Shown: positions 6,413-13,347, counted from the stretch's first letter. The stretch is DNA of 15,488 nucleotides from Phycisphaerae bacterium (GCA_035384605.1 DAOOIV010000115.1:1-15488); one strand, 5' to 3'. Notes: generated from the sequence alone by a model not told the origin. A program made the numbers and translations.

Positions 6413-7638
6413 TGTCCACCATCACGACTTGAACTTTCGGGGCCCCGGACCACCGAACCGTGCGGAATCTGCCGCCCTGCCTCAATGGCCAGCGGAGCGA
6501 CCAGGATCGAGCCGTTCCCGATATACGTCTCGCTGCCTACGTAGCTGCGGTGAATCTCCTTGCCGTCGAAGTTGGCAAAAATCGTGCCCGCGCCCACGTT
6601 GACGCGTTTCCCGATCTCGGCATCACCGATATAACTCAGGTGTCTGGCTCGCGTGCCCTCGTCCAAAAGCGAGTTCTTCAGCTCAATGAACACACCGGCC
6701 ACGACGTCATCCTTCAGCACCGTCCCGTCCCGCAGATACGCAAACGGGCCGATCACGCAGTGTCTGCCGATCTTGACCCGCCCGTTGATGTAGGTGAACG
6801 GATAAATGACCGTGTCCTGCCCGATCTCCGCCCGAACATCGATCCAGGTCGTGCGGGGGTCGACGATGGTGACGCCACTGTTCATCAGGTTGCGCTGAAT
6901 GCGATCCTGCATGATGCGGCCGACTTCAGCCAGGTTGTGACGGCTGTTGATGCCCATGGCATCTTCGGCCGGGACCGCCGTCACCGCCACGGCCCGATGG
7001 CCGGCTTTGATCAGGATCTCCAGCGCGTCGGTGATGTAATACTCGCCCTTGACATTGTCCGGACGGACCTGATCCAGAGCCGTGAAAAGCAGCTTCTTGT
7101 CGAAGCAGTAGTAACTTGGATTGACTTCCCTGATTTTACGCTGCTCAGGCGTGCAATCCCCTTCTTCGACGATGCCTTCGAGGTTCCCATATTCATCCCG
7201 GATGATCCGGCCGTAACCCGTGGGGTTATCGAGCACGGCCGTCGCGAGGGTCACCGCCGATCGCTCTTTCTCGTGACGCTGGATCAGCAGAGCCAGCGTC
7301 TGACTGCGAACCAGCGGCATGTCCCCCGCGATAACCACCAGGTTGCCGTCGAAATCGGCCAAGGCGTCCCGGCACACCATCGCCGCATGACCGGTTCCCT
7401 TCTGCTCGGTCTGCTCGACCCAGATGATCTGCCGATCATCCCTGAAAGCCTGGATCACCGCCTCTTTCTGGTAACCCACCACACAGATGATCCGCTCGAT
7501 CCCCGCGGCCCGGCAGGCATCGACCACGTACGCCAGCATGGGGCGCCCGCAAACCTCGTGAAGCACCTTCGGAAGGTCCGTCACCATTCGGGTCGATCGA
7601 CCCGCCGCCAAGATGATTGCCGCAGTCGGTCTGCTCAT
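6409..7638 (-). CDS. glmU: GlmU: UDP-GlcNAc pyrophosphorylase / glucosamine-1-phosphate acetyltransferase
   Basis: Acetylates glucosamine-1-phosphate and transfers UMP to give UDP-GlcNAc, the precursor of peptidoglycan and LPS. The protein has 409 residues against about 456 in E. coli. The N-terminal uridyltransferase domain has LAAGRSTRM (11-18), DLPKVLHE (21-28), QKGTGHAA (79-86), AGDMPL (104-109), NPTGYGRI and EYYITD. The left-handed beta-helix acetyltransferase domain follows, with FAYLRDG (299-305), FIELKN (317-322), HLSYIGDAEIG (His333 as the expected catalytic base) and VNVGAGTIFANFDG. The usual C-terminal tail after the last coils is missing. I placed the start at ATG 7638 because MSRPTAAIILAAG aligns with other GlmU starts. 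It overlaps prs by 4 nt. Confidence 0.94.
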   Translation of the reverse strand: MSRPTAAIILAAGRSTRMVTDLPKVLHEVCGRPMLAYVVDACRAAGIERIICVVGYQKEAVIQAFRDDRQIIWVEQTEQKGTGHAAMVCRDALADFDGNLVVIAGDMPLVRSQTLALLIQRHEKERSAVTLATAVLDNPTGYGRIIRDEYGNLEGIVEEGDCTPEQRKIREVNPSYYCFDKKLLFTALDQVRPDNVKGEYYITDALEILIKAGHRAVAVTAVPAEDAMGINSRHNLAEVGRIMQDRIQRNLMNSGVTIVDPRTTWIDVRAEIGQDTVIYPFTYINGRVKIGRHCVIGPFAYLRDGTVLKDDVVAGVFIELKNSLLDEGTRARHLSYIGDAEIGKRVNVGAGTIFANFDGKEIHRSYVGSETYIGNGSILVAPLAIEAGRQIPHGSVVRGPESSSRDGGQ

Positions 7639-7670
7639 GACGGTATCTCTCAAGGCGCCCCACCCGGGTC

Positions 7671-7691
7671 TCTCGTCCGCGTTCGACGAGA
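7671..7691 (-). other. hairpin in the tRNA-Gln/glmU spacer (glmU-proximal)
   Basis: TCTCGTC (7671-7677) and GACGAGA (7685-7691) form a perfect 7-bp stem with a 7-nt loop, 33 nt upstream of the glmU ATG. No T-run follows on the minus strand. Confidence 0.45.
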
Positions 7692-7700
7692 CACTCCCTG

Positions 7701-7715
7701 CTTGTCCGAGACAAG
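7701..7715 (-). other. hairpin in the tRNA-Gln/glmU spacer (tRNA-proximal)
   Basis: CTTGTC (7701-7706) and GACAAG (7710-7715) form a perfect 6-bp stem with a CGA loop, starting 16 nt after the tRNA 3' end. No U-tract follows, so it may be a processing signal or a weak terminator. Confidence 0.4.
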
Positions 7716-7731
7716 GCCGCCAGTTCACTGA

Positions 7732-7803
7732 CTACCCGGCCTGGACTCGAACCAGGAATGCCAGGACCAAAACCTGGTGTGTTACCGATTACACCACCGG
7801 GTA
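7732..7803 (-). tRNA. tRNA-Gln, anticodon UUG
   Basis: The 72-nt minus-strand sequence folds as a cloverleaf. The acceptor stem is TACCCGG (7803-7797) with CCGGGTA (7739-7733), followed by discriminator G at 7732. The D-arm has GTGTAATCGGTAACAC. The anticodon stem CCAGG/CCTGG encloses the loop TTTTGGT with anticodon TTG (7770-7768). The T-arm has the loop TTCGAGT between CCTGG and CCAGG. CCA is not encoded and must be added after transcription. Discriminator G and the UUG anticodon both fit glutamine. The gene lies 94 nt upstream of glmU on the same strand. Confidence 0.96.
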
Positions 7804-8010
7804 TCCGCTCGGCCCGGTTCGCGGGTCCGACCCAAAAACACAACACGCTGCCACGAAAGATCTTACGGACAGATCGGGCGCAGCTACAGGCTGACCGCAC
7901 GCGAGGCCTGAGCCCCCTGCTGCGAAGCGGGGGCCCATTCTCCCGACGCCGGAGACGCCCCAAAGGGTGCGGCGGCAGTTCTTCCCTTCGGCCCAGAGGC
8001 CAATACGATG
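7804..8010 (-). other. hairpin-rich non-coding leader before tRNA-Gln
   Basis: About 200 nt between the candidate promoter and the tRNA, with no plausible gene. The clearest structure pairs GCCCCC (7912-7917) with GGGGGC (7929-7934), extended by two more GC pairs past a bulged T. Smaller pairings are GATCT/AGATC around 7859-7875 and GGGTC/GACCC around 7825-7835. It may be a transcribed 5' leader, a small RNA or simply spacer. I could not match it to SRP RNA, RNase P RNA, tmRNA or, with any confidence, 6S RNA. Confidence 0.35.
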
Positions 8011-8039
8011 AAGATACCTTAGCCACGCGCCAGCGTCAA
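8011..8039 (-). promoter_or_regulatory. candidate promoter for the tRNA-Gln/glmU transcript
   Basis: On the minus strand, TTGACG (8039-8034, 5 of 6 to consensus) and TATCTT (8016-8011, 4 of 6) are separated by exactly 17 bp. A start near 8004 would leave about 200 nt before the tRNA. It faces away from the promoter at 8252-8279. Confidence 0.45.
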
Positions 8040-8097
8040 TAGCGTCGGGCACCTCCGAGTGAAGGCGTCGCGGAGCCCGTGACAGTTCAGGCGGGGA

Positions 8098-8210
8098 TAG
8101 GCTACGGCTTTTTCAGAACCGCGACCGTGAGGGAGCGGCCCCCATGTGGTATTGGCCGCTCTGCGGCTTGGCCCCTCGCTTGCGCTCGGGGTTCTGAAAG
8201 AGCCGCCTAA
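8098..8210. repeat. large imperfect inverted repeat, likely dispersed planctomycete element
   Basis: The left arm (8098-8140) and the reverse complement of the right arm (8168-8210) share TAGGC, GGCTTTTTCAGAACC versus GGCTCTTTCAGAACC, and a GC-rich block of pattern CGA-CG-AG-GAG-GG. Between the arms is a perfect inner stem, GAGCGGCC (8133-8140) with GGCCGCTC (8154-8161), with a 13-nt loop. The block has no coding role; read on the minus strand its two arms would give the peptides NPERKRGA and PHGRGSE, which I recall from many spurious planctomycete ORFs. It fills the space between two divergent promoters. Confidence 0.65.
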
Positions 8211-8251
8211 ACTTACATGGGCCCGTCCGCGCGAGGGACCCGTTGTCAAGC

Positions 8252-8279
8252 TTGACCGCAGACTGGCAAGGCGCATAAT
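8252..8279 (+). promoter_or_regulatory. sigma70-like promoter for the zinc-ribbon membrane gene
   Basis: TTGACC (8252-8257, 5 of 6) and CATAAT (8274-8279, 5 of 6) are separated by 16 bp. The start codon at 8312 is 33 nt downstream of the -10. This is the best consensus match in the window. Confidence 0.6.
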
Positions 8280-8311
8280 ACGGTGATTCTGCACGGACGC
8301 ATGGATCTACC

Positions 8312-9583
8312 ATGAAGGTCAAATGCCCGAACTGTCAGAAGACCATCCGTGCCCCCGACGAATGGTCAGGCCGTAAGGTCAAATGCCCCCAATGCAAGAA
8401 TCCGGTAACTCTCTCCAAGGGAGAGGACGAACCGGACTTCGACCTGGGTTCATTGGGTGCCATTGAGGCCGCCGGACAGGCTCTGGTTGTTGAGCGCAGG
8501 GGCAAGCCCATGACGCTCAAGGAAGCCCAGGCCGCGGCCGCAGCTGCCGCTCGCGCCAAGGCAAGGCCCGATCCCGCCGATCCGACCGTCCGGGCTTGTC
8601 CCCAATGCGGCCGCAAGACGCGAGCGCCTGATCCCTACAGCGAAGTCCTGTGCCGCCATTGCGGAGCGGGCATCCCGCCCGTCGAGAAAAACGATGGCGA
8701 GTTCGTCGGATACAAGGTTGCCTTCGAAGGCGTTGTCGCAAGGGTAAGCTTTTACGGCGGCTTCACGGGCGCAGCACTCTATCCCATTCCGGCCATTGCG
8801 TACATCCTGACGGCCATGGCCATCGCTCTGGCAATCATCATGGTCCCCCTTTTCGGGCTGGTCGGCATCCTCCAGGTCTCGGCGCTCAACACCGCCGTCA
8901 AACAGGAAGAGGGGAGCCTCGCCTGGGTCGGCATGTTCCTGACCATCATGTTCGCGCTCGAAGGCGCCTACTTCGGCTCGGTGGCCTACTATTGCCTCAT
9001 CGACACGATCCGGAGCACCGTCGGCGGCAACGAACACCCACCCCCGCTTACCTGGAACATCACCAAGCTTGGTGCCGCTCTGGGCGGGTACGTCGCCCTG
9101 ATCGGCTTCTATCTTGTGGTCATCCTGGTTCTGGTGACGGCCTACGGCGGCGTGCCGACAAGCCTCGCCGATTTCTCCGTGCTGGGCAAACCGCTCAGCC
9201 TTGCGGTCCTGGCCATCATGACTTTCAGCATCCCGATGAACATCATTGGTCTGGCAAGCACGGAACCTCTCGACGGCCTGAATCCGGCAAAAGTCGGCCT
9301 CTCGATCCTCCGCGTGATCGGGCACTACATTTTCATGTTCCTGATCGTGATCCTCTATGTCGGGTTCTACGTCGGGATCTTGTATGCGATCATGAGCTGG
9401 GCCGGTCCGGCAATGAAACAGGCCGCAGCGCAGGGTATCGAGGTCGGCTACAAGAACCTTCTGGGCGGAATCGCCGGCTGGGCGGTACTCATCGGTATGG
9501 GCTTCTATTTCGCCTACATGATCGGGCGGATTCTCGGGCTTTTCGCCAGGACCTACAGGGAGAGAATGGCGTTCGAGCTGTGA
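8312..9583 (+). CDS. double zinc-ribbon polytopic membrane protein, function unknown
   Basis: The protein has 423 residues and I do not recognise a named family with confidence. The N-terminus holds a zinc ribbon with Cys5, Cys8, Cys25 and Cys28 (CPNC and CPQC knuckles). An Ala/Lys-rich linker (about 70-90) leads to a second ribbon with Cys96, Cys99, Cys114 and Cys117 (CPQC and CRHC). From about residue 150 onward there are some six to seven hydrophobic segments, near 155-188, 203-230, 250-278, 293-314, 331-364 and 383-410. It is therefore an inner-membrane protein with a soluble zinc-binding head, probably cytoplasmic. Such MKVKCPNC starts are common among planctomycete proteins. ATG 8312 has only a weak GGA upstream. 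The promoter at 8252-8279 suggests it is transcribed separately from its neighbours. Confidence 0.9.
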   Translation: MKVKCPNCQKTIRAPDEWSGRKVKCPQCKNPVTLSKGEDEPDFDLGSLGAIEAAGQALVVERRGKPMTLKEAQAAAAAAARAKARPDPADPTVRACPQCGRKTRAPDPYSEVLCRHCGAGIPPVEKNDGEFVGYKVAFEGVVARVSFYGGFTGAALYPIPAIAYILTAMAIALAIIMVPLFGLVGILQVSALNTAVKQEEGSLAWVGMFLTIMFALEGAYFGSVAYYCLIDTIRSTVGGNEHPPPLTWNITKLGAALGGYVALIGFYLVVILVLVTAYGGVPTSLADFSVLGKPLSLAVLAIMTFSIPMNIIGLASTEPLDGLNPAKVGLSILRVIGHYIFMFLIVILYVGFYVGILYAIMSWAGPAMKQAAAQGIEVGYKNLLGGIAGWAVLIGMGFYFAYMIGRILGLFARTYRERMAFEL

Positions 9584-9841
9584 CGTCACGGGGACGGGGT
9601 GGGCTGAGGCACATGGGGACGACAGGTAACGGAACCGAGGAGCACCGCCTCGGACCTCATTTGAGGTGGGGACAATCGGTTCAACAGAGGGTGCCAGGCG
9701 CCACGGGCGGCTTGGCCAGGGTCGAGGGGCTTTCCCGCCGCCAGCATCGGCAGTAAACCGGGGTCGGCCATGCCCGTCCCTCAGGAGTTGTCGATCGCCC
9801 CCTTTTCGGCCGATAAACTGACTATGATGGAATAAGTCAGG
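9584..9841. other. 258-nt spacer with small hairpins
   Basis: No gene is visible. CCGAGG (9635-9640) pairs with CCTCGG (9648-9653), and ACCTCA/TGAGGT (9654-9667) follows directly, so two small inverted repeats stand in tandem downstream of the membrane-protein gene. Neither is followed by a T-run. Near 9788-9828 there are weak promoter-like elements (TTGTCG, GATAAA, TATGAT) before the esterase gene; none is convincing alone. Confidence 0.3.
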
Positions 9842-11347
9842 ATGCTCAAACGACCCATGAGACGGTGTGAGAACGTCATGATGAGAACGGAGTCGAGTCG
9901 GACCTTTGGAGAGCCTGGGTTGCCGGGGGACCGCCGGTTCGGACCGGCCGGCCGCTGCACTGGCACGGTCGCCCTCCTGGGCCTGGCCACGATTCTCGCC
10001 ACCCAGTGCGGCTGCCCCGTGCCGCAGCGCCCCGGGTTGGGCCAGTGTACCCGCCTCGTCGAGCCTGAGACTAAGACCGGCTACTGGCTGTACCTCCCCG
10101 AAGACTACGTCAAGAACAACGGGCAGCGTCCCGGCAACAAGCCGTGGCCACTGGTCGTCACGCTCCACGGGCTGCGGCCCTACGACGATGCCCGGCCTCA
10201 GATCCGATCATGGCAGGAGGAGGCCGATCGCTATGGTCTGATCGTCGTGGCACCCGAGCTGCGGACCTGCGATCAGTTGGTCATGCCCCTGCCCCTCCGT
10301 GATCCAACCAAGTGGTACGTGCAGACCGATGAAAAGGCCATCCTCGCGGTGATGGACGAAGTCTGCCGGCGGACGAATGCCGACCCCACGCGAGTGCTTC
10401 TCACCTGCTTTTCGTCCGGCGGCTACCTTGCCCACTACATGATGAACCGTCACCCTGAGCGGTTCACTGCCTTGGCCGCGATGGGCGCCAACTTCAACGA
10501 GGAAATGATCGACTACACCCAGCTACCGAAATACCGCTCGGCCAAGATCGCCATCTTTTTCGGCCAGAACGACTTCAAGCTTTGCCGCGACGAGAGCCAG
10601 CGGGCGGTAAGCTGGTATCGCCGCTATCGATTCGACGTGGACGCCCGCCAAGTCTCGGGGCTGGGCCACGAACGAAGGCCGCAACTGGCCAGCGTGTTCT
10701 TTTCCCGGATCATCGGTGCCTCGCCGAAGACGCCTCCGGACCTGGCCAGTCTGGTCATGAGCGACGTCACCACAGGCGAACCGGCCCGTCCGGCCGGGGC
10801 ACCCCGCCCGGCTCCGCTTTCACCCGCCCCGCTGTTCCCCACCGACGTGGGCCGTGCGAGTCCCGGCTCAGAGCGACCGCAGGACACCGGCTCTGAGGCT
10901 CAAGGTCGGGAGCCGGCCACAGTTGCGCCGATCGAAGCGCCCACAAGATCCGCCCGGCCGGTCGTCAACCAGCCGCCCCCCCCGACGCCGCGACGCCCAA
11001 GACTGCAACCGTATTCGGCCGAGCCCCAGATTCCTGTGCCTGTGCCCGATCAGGGACCCGAGCCGATCCCCGGCCGAATCGAGATTCGGGGCCTGAGCAC
11101 TGGATCGACCCCCATGTGGGTCGACATGCGAATCGAGCTTCCGCCTGATCTGCTACCGGAGGCCGGCATCCTCTGGCTGGCCGACGGACGGCCCATCGCC
11201 TCCAGCACGCCCGAGGCCCGCGCCATCCTCCGAACCCCTGGTACGCATCACATAGAGGCCTGGGTCACGCTTGCCGACGACCGACACGCCATCTACCGCG
11301 AAACCATTACCGTCCCGCACTCGCAATCACAACCTGCTGACGGCTAG
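9842..11347 (+). CDS. exported alpha/beta-hydrolase esterase (PHB-depolymerase/LpqC-like) with C-terminal domain
   Basis: The protein has 501 residues. A basic N-terminus is followed by a hydrophobic segment (about 42-54, TVALLGLATILA) and Cys56/Cys58, which looks like a signal anchor or an imperfect lipobox; export is inferred. The hydrolase domain is about 65-295: strand and oxyanion loop VVTLHG (105-110), nucleophile elbow CFSSG with Ser191, Asp244 in FGQND, and His276 in GLGHE. The usual first Gly of GxSxG is Cys189 here. A Pro/Ala-rich linker (about 312-410) leads to a C-terminal domain of about 90 residues that I do not recognise. Carbohydrate esterase or polyester depolymerase are both possible; the substrate is unknown. 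ATG 9842 is the first start; ATG 9878 is also possible. Confidence 0.85.
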   Translation: MLKRPMRRCENVMMRTESSRTFGEPGLPGDRRFGPAGRCTGTVALLGLATILATQCGCPVPQRPGLGQCTRLVEPETKTGYWLYLPEDYVKNNGQRPGNKPWPLVVTLHGLRPYDDARPQIRSWQEEADRYGLIVVAPELRTCDQLVMPLPLRDPTKWYVQTDEKAILAVMDEVCRRTNADPTRVLLTCFSSGGYLAHYMMNRHPERFTALAAMGANFNEEMIDYTQLPKYRSAKIAIFFGQNDFKLCRDESQRAVSWYRRYRFDVDARQVSGLGHERRPQLASVFFSRIIGASPKTPPDLASLVMSDVTTGEPARPAGAPRPAPLSPAPLFPTDVGRASPGSERPQDTGSEAQGREPATVAPIEAPTRSARPVVNQPPPPTPRRPRLQPYSAEPQIPVPVPDQGPEPIPGRIEIRGLSTGSTPMWVDMRIELPPDLLPEAGILWLADGRPIASSTPEARAILRTPGTHHIEAWVTLADDRHAIYRETITVPHSQSQPADG

Positions 11348-11389
11348 TAGGAGCTGACTGCCTGCACCTGCCCATCAGGATGGATCTAC

Positions 11390-13162
11390 TCATGCCTGGT
11401 TGGTGATGTCGTCGATGATGGCCTTGATTCGGGCCGTCGCGTCGGCACGGGCCTTGGGCAGGTCGTCACCGGGGCTGCGGGTCAGAACATAAAACTTGAT
11501 CTTCGGCTCGGTACCGCTGGGGCGGACAACCACCTTGGTGCCGTCTTCGAGGGTGAAGAAGACCACGTCGGCGGCGGGCAGGTCATAGCGACCGACGGGC
11601 TTGCCGGTGCGGGCGTCGCGGATTTCTCCCGTGGTCAGGTCCGCGATGGTGACCACCGGGATCCCGCCGATCGACGCGGGCGGTTGCGTGCGCAATCGCT
11701 GCATCATGTCGCTAATACGTGCGGCACCGTCGGCCCCGGGCAACTCCAAGCTTTTGGCCCCCTCCTGGAAATAACCGAACCGCTGGTAGAGTTCCTGCAA
11801 CAGGTCGTAGAGATTCTTGCCGCGAGCGGCAGTGACGGCCGCCAGGTCGGCGATGCAGCAGGCGCTGGTGACCCCATCCTTGTCTCGCGTATAGGTGCAC
11901 GGCATGTAACCGTAACTCTCTTCGGCACCAAAGATGTACGTCTTGCTGGGCTTGCCTGGAACCCCCTCCTGCTCGAACTGACAGACTTTCGCACCGATCC
12001 ACTTGAACCCCGTGAGGACCTCGACGACCTCGGCCCCGTAAGCCTTGGCGATCGTCTTCATCATGTCGCCGGAAACGATGGTGGTTACCAGAACGGCGTT
12101 CTTCGGGAACCGGCCGGCCTTGGTCAGCTCGTCGCAGATGTAGTAGGTCAGCAAAGCAGCCGTCTGGTTGCCGGTGAACAGCTCGAATCCGCCCGAGGGA
12201 GCGCGAACGGCAATGCCCACGCGATCAGCGTCGGGATCGGTGCCGATCACAAGGTCGGCCCCCACCTTTTTCGCCAGAGCCACGGCCATGTCCAGGGCCG
12301 CCCCCTCCTCGGGGTTGGGTGACTTGACGGTAGGAAAACCGCCGTCGGGTGCGGCTTGTTCGGGAACTTCGATCACCTGTTTGAAGCCGCGGCGACGCAG
12401 GGCCTCGGGTGTCAGCACGCTGCCGGTACCGTGCAGACCGGTAAAGACGATCTTGAGCCCTTCGCCCTGCCGGCGACAGACCTGGGGATTCAGGCACGAC
12501 GTCTGTACCGCCTGCAGGAACGCCTCGTCAATTTCCCTGCCGATGATCTTGAGAAGTCCCTTGGCCTTCGCCTCGGCCGGGGACATGACCTTCACGTTTC
12601 CAAAGCCGCCGACTCTGGCCACCTCGGCCATGATGTTCTTGTCGTGCGGCGGAACCACTGAGACGCCGTCGGACCAGTAGGCTTTGAATCCGTTGTACTG
12701 CGGTGGATTGTGGCTGGCGGTGATGACCACGCCGGCCGTGCACCCGAGGTGACGGACTGCAAAGGACAGCTCGGGCGTCGGTCGAAGTCGATCGAACAGA
12801 TACGCCGGGATGTCGTTAGCGGCCATCACGCAGGCCACCCGCTCGGCAAAGATGTCGCTCATGCGGCGGCAATCATAGGCGACGACCACACCGGCTTTGC
12901 GGGCGGCGTCGCCCTGGCTCCGAACGTAGTTCGCCAATCCTTGAGCCGCGGCACCGACCGTGTATATGTTCATCCGGTTGAGACCCGCGCCGATCACGCC
13001 GCGCATGCCGCCGGTGCCGAACTCGAGACCGCGATAGAAGCGGTCGGTTAACTCCCTTTCGTTGTTCACGGCCAACAGGTCGCGAATTTCCTTGCGATCG
13101 GCCTCGGCAATGGCCGGATCGTTGATCCACGAATCAACAGCATTCTTCACCGATTGGTCCAT
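11390..13162 (-). CDS. phosphoglucomutase / phosphomannomutase (PGM2/PgcA type)
   Basis: Interconverts hexose-1- and hexose-6-phosphate, linking glycolysis to nucleotide-sugar synthesis. The protein has 590 residues, the length of the PGM2/PgcA branch of the alpha-D-phosphohexomutases. Motifs in order: GTGGMRGVIGAG (49-60), phosphoserine loop TASHNPP with Ser150, metal loop DPDADR (309-314), sugar loop GAEESYGY (412-419) and phosphate loop RPSGTEPK (547-554). All catalytic positions are intact. ATG 13162 has GAGG 9 nt upstream. It is convergent with the esterase gene, with a gap of 42 nt. It lies downstream of the UDP-xylose synthase gene in the same direction, separated by 185 nt with repeats. 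Whether it prefers glucose or mannose phosphate cannot be read from the sequence. Confidence 0.95.
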   Translation of the reverse strand: MDQSVKNAVDSWINDPAIAEADRKEIRDLLAVNNERELTDRFYRGLEFGTGGMRGVIGAGLNRMNIYTVGAAAQGLANYVRSQGDAARKAGVVVAYDCRRMSDIFAERVACVMAANDIPAYLFDRLRPTPELSFAVRHLGCTAGVVITASHNPPQYNGFKAYWSDGVSVVPPHDKNIMAEVARVGGFGNVKVMSPAEAKAKGLLKIIGREIDEAFLQAVQTSCLNPQVCRRQGEGLKIVFTGLHGTGSVLTPEALRRRGFKQVIEVPEQAAPDGGFPTVKSPNPEEGAALDMAVALAKKVGADLVIGTDPDADRVGIAVRAPSGGFELFTGNQTAALLTYYICDELTKAGRFPKNAVLVTTIVSGDMMKTIAKAYGAEVVEVLTGFKWIGAKVCQFEQEGVPGKPSKTYIFGAEESYGYMPCTYTRDKDGVTSACCIADLAAVTAARGKNLYDLLQELYQRFGYFQEGAKSLELPGADGAARISDMMQRLRTQPPASIGGIPVVTIADLTTGEIRDARTGKPVGRYDLPAADVVFFTLEDGTKVVVRPSGTEPKIKFYVLTRSPGDDLPKARADATARIKAIIDDITNQA

Positions 13163-13188
13163 TACGTGCAGCCTCGAAGAGAAGTCGT

Positions 13189-13237
13189 TTAGTCTCTTGG
13201 TCTGTTAGTCTATTAGTCTGTTAGGTCCATTGGTCTC
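13189..13237. repeat. six tandem copies of an 8-bp repeat upstream of the phosphoglucomutase gene
   Basis: Units TTAGTCTC, TTGGTCTG, TTAGTCTA, TTAGTCTG, TTAGGTCCA and TTGGTCTC run head to tail, with consensus TTRGTCTN; the fifth unit has one extra base. The array ends 27 bp upstream of the phosphoglucomutase ATG. Read on the minus strand the units supply TAGACT and TAACAG, which resemble -10 elements, so the array may contain the promoter. Confidence 0.8.
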
Positions 13238-13256
13238 TTTCGTCGTGACTGGTGTG

Positions 13257-13285
13257 CGTTTTGGCTGCGGGCCGCAACCCAAACG
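13257..13285. terminator. imperfect 29-bp inverted repeat downstream of the UXS gene
   Basis: CGTTT, GG and TGCGG on the left pair with CCGCA, CC and AAACG on the right, with two internal mismatches and a single central G. It lies 63 nt beyond the UXS stop on the minus strand and could end that transcript, though no T-run follows. A second short stem, TGCGC (13304-13308) with GCGCA (13316-13320), lies between it and the UXS stop. Confidence 0.4.
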
Positions 13286-13347
13286 TTCTGCGATCCAGAA
13301 ACATGCGCGCAGAATGCGCACCGGCTGCAACGGAAGAGACTAAAGGT

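Noticed and set aside
6460..7731. 423-residue open frame antisense to glmU
   Set aside because: Same cause: it mirrors conserved GlmU coding sequence and runs into the tRNA spacer without any recognisable domain or ribosome-binding site.
7804..8010. Known structured RNA (SRP RNA, RNase P RNA, tmRNA, 6S RNA)
   Set aside because: The diagnostic sequence motifs of SRP RNA, RNase P RNA and tmRNA are absent. A 6S-like fold cannot be excluded but is not supported by a clear closing stem and central bubble.
7436..8026. 196-residue minus-strand frame through glmU, tRNA-Gln and the leader
   Set aside because: It reads straight through a well-folded tRNA and the start of glmU in the wrong frame.
8450..10168. 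572-residue minus-strand frame across the membrane-protein and esterase genes
   Set aside because: It crosses two well-supported plus-strand genes and their spacer, and its composition (Asp, His, Gln and Glu rich, low complexity) is that of an antisense shadow.
13189..13237. CRISPR array
   Set aside because: The units are 8 bp and contiguous, with no spacers, and there are no cas genes nearby.
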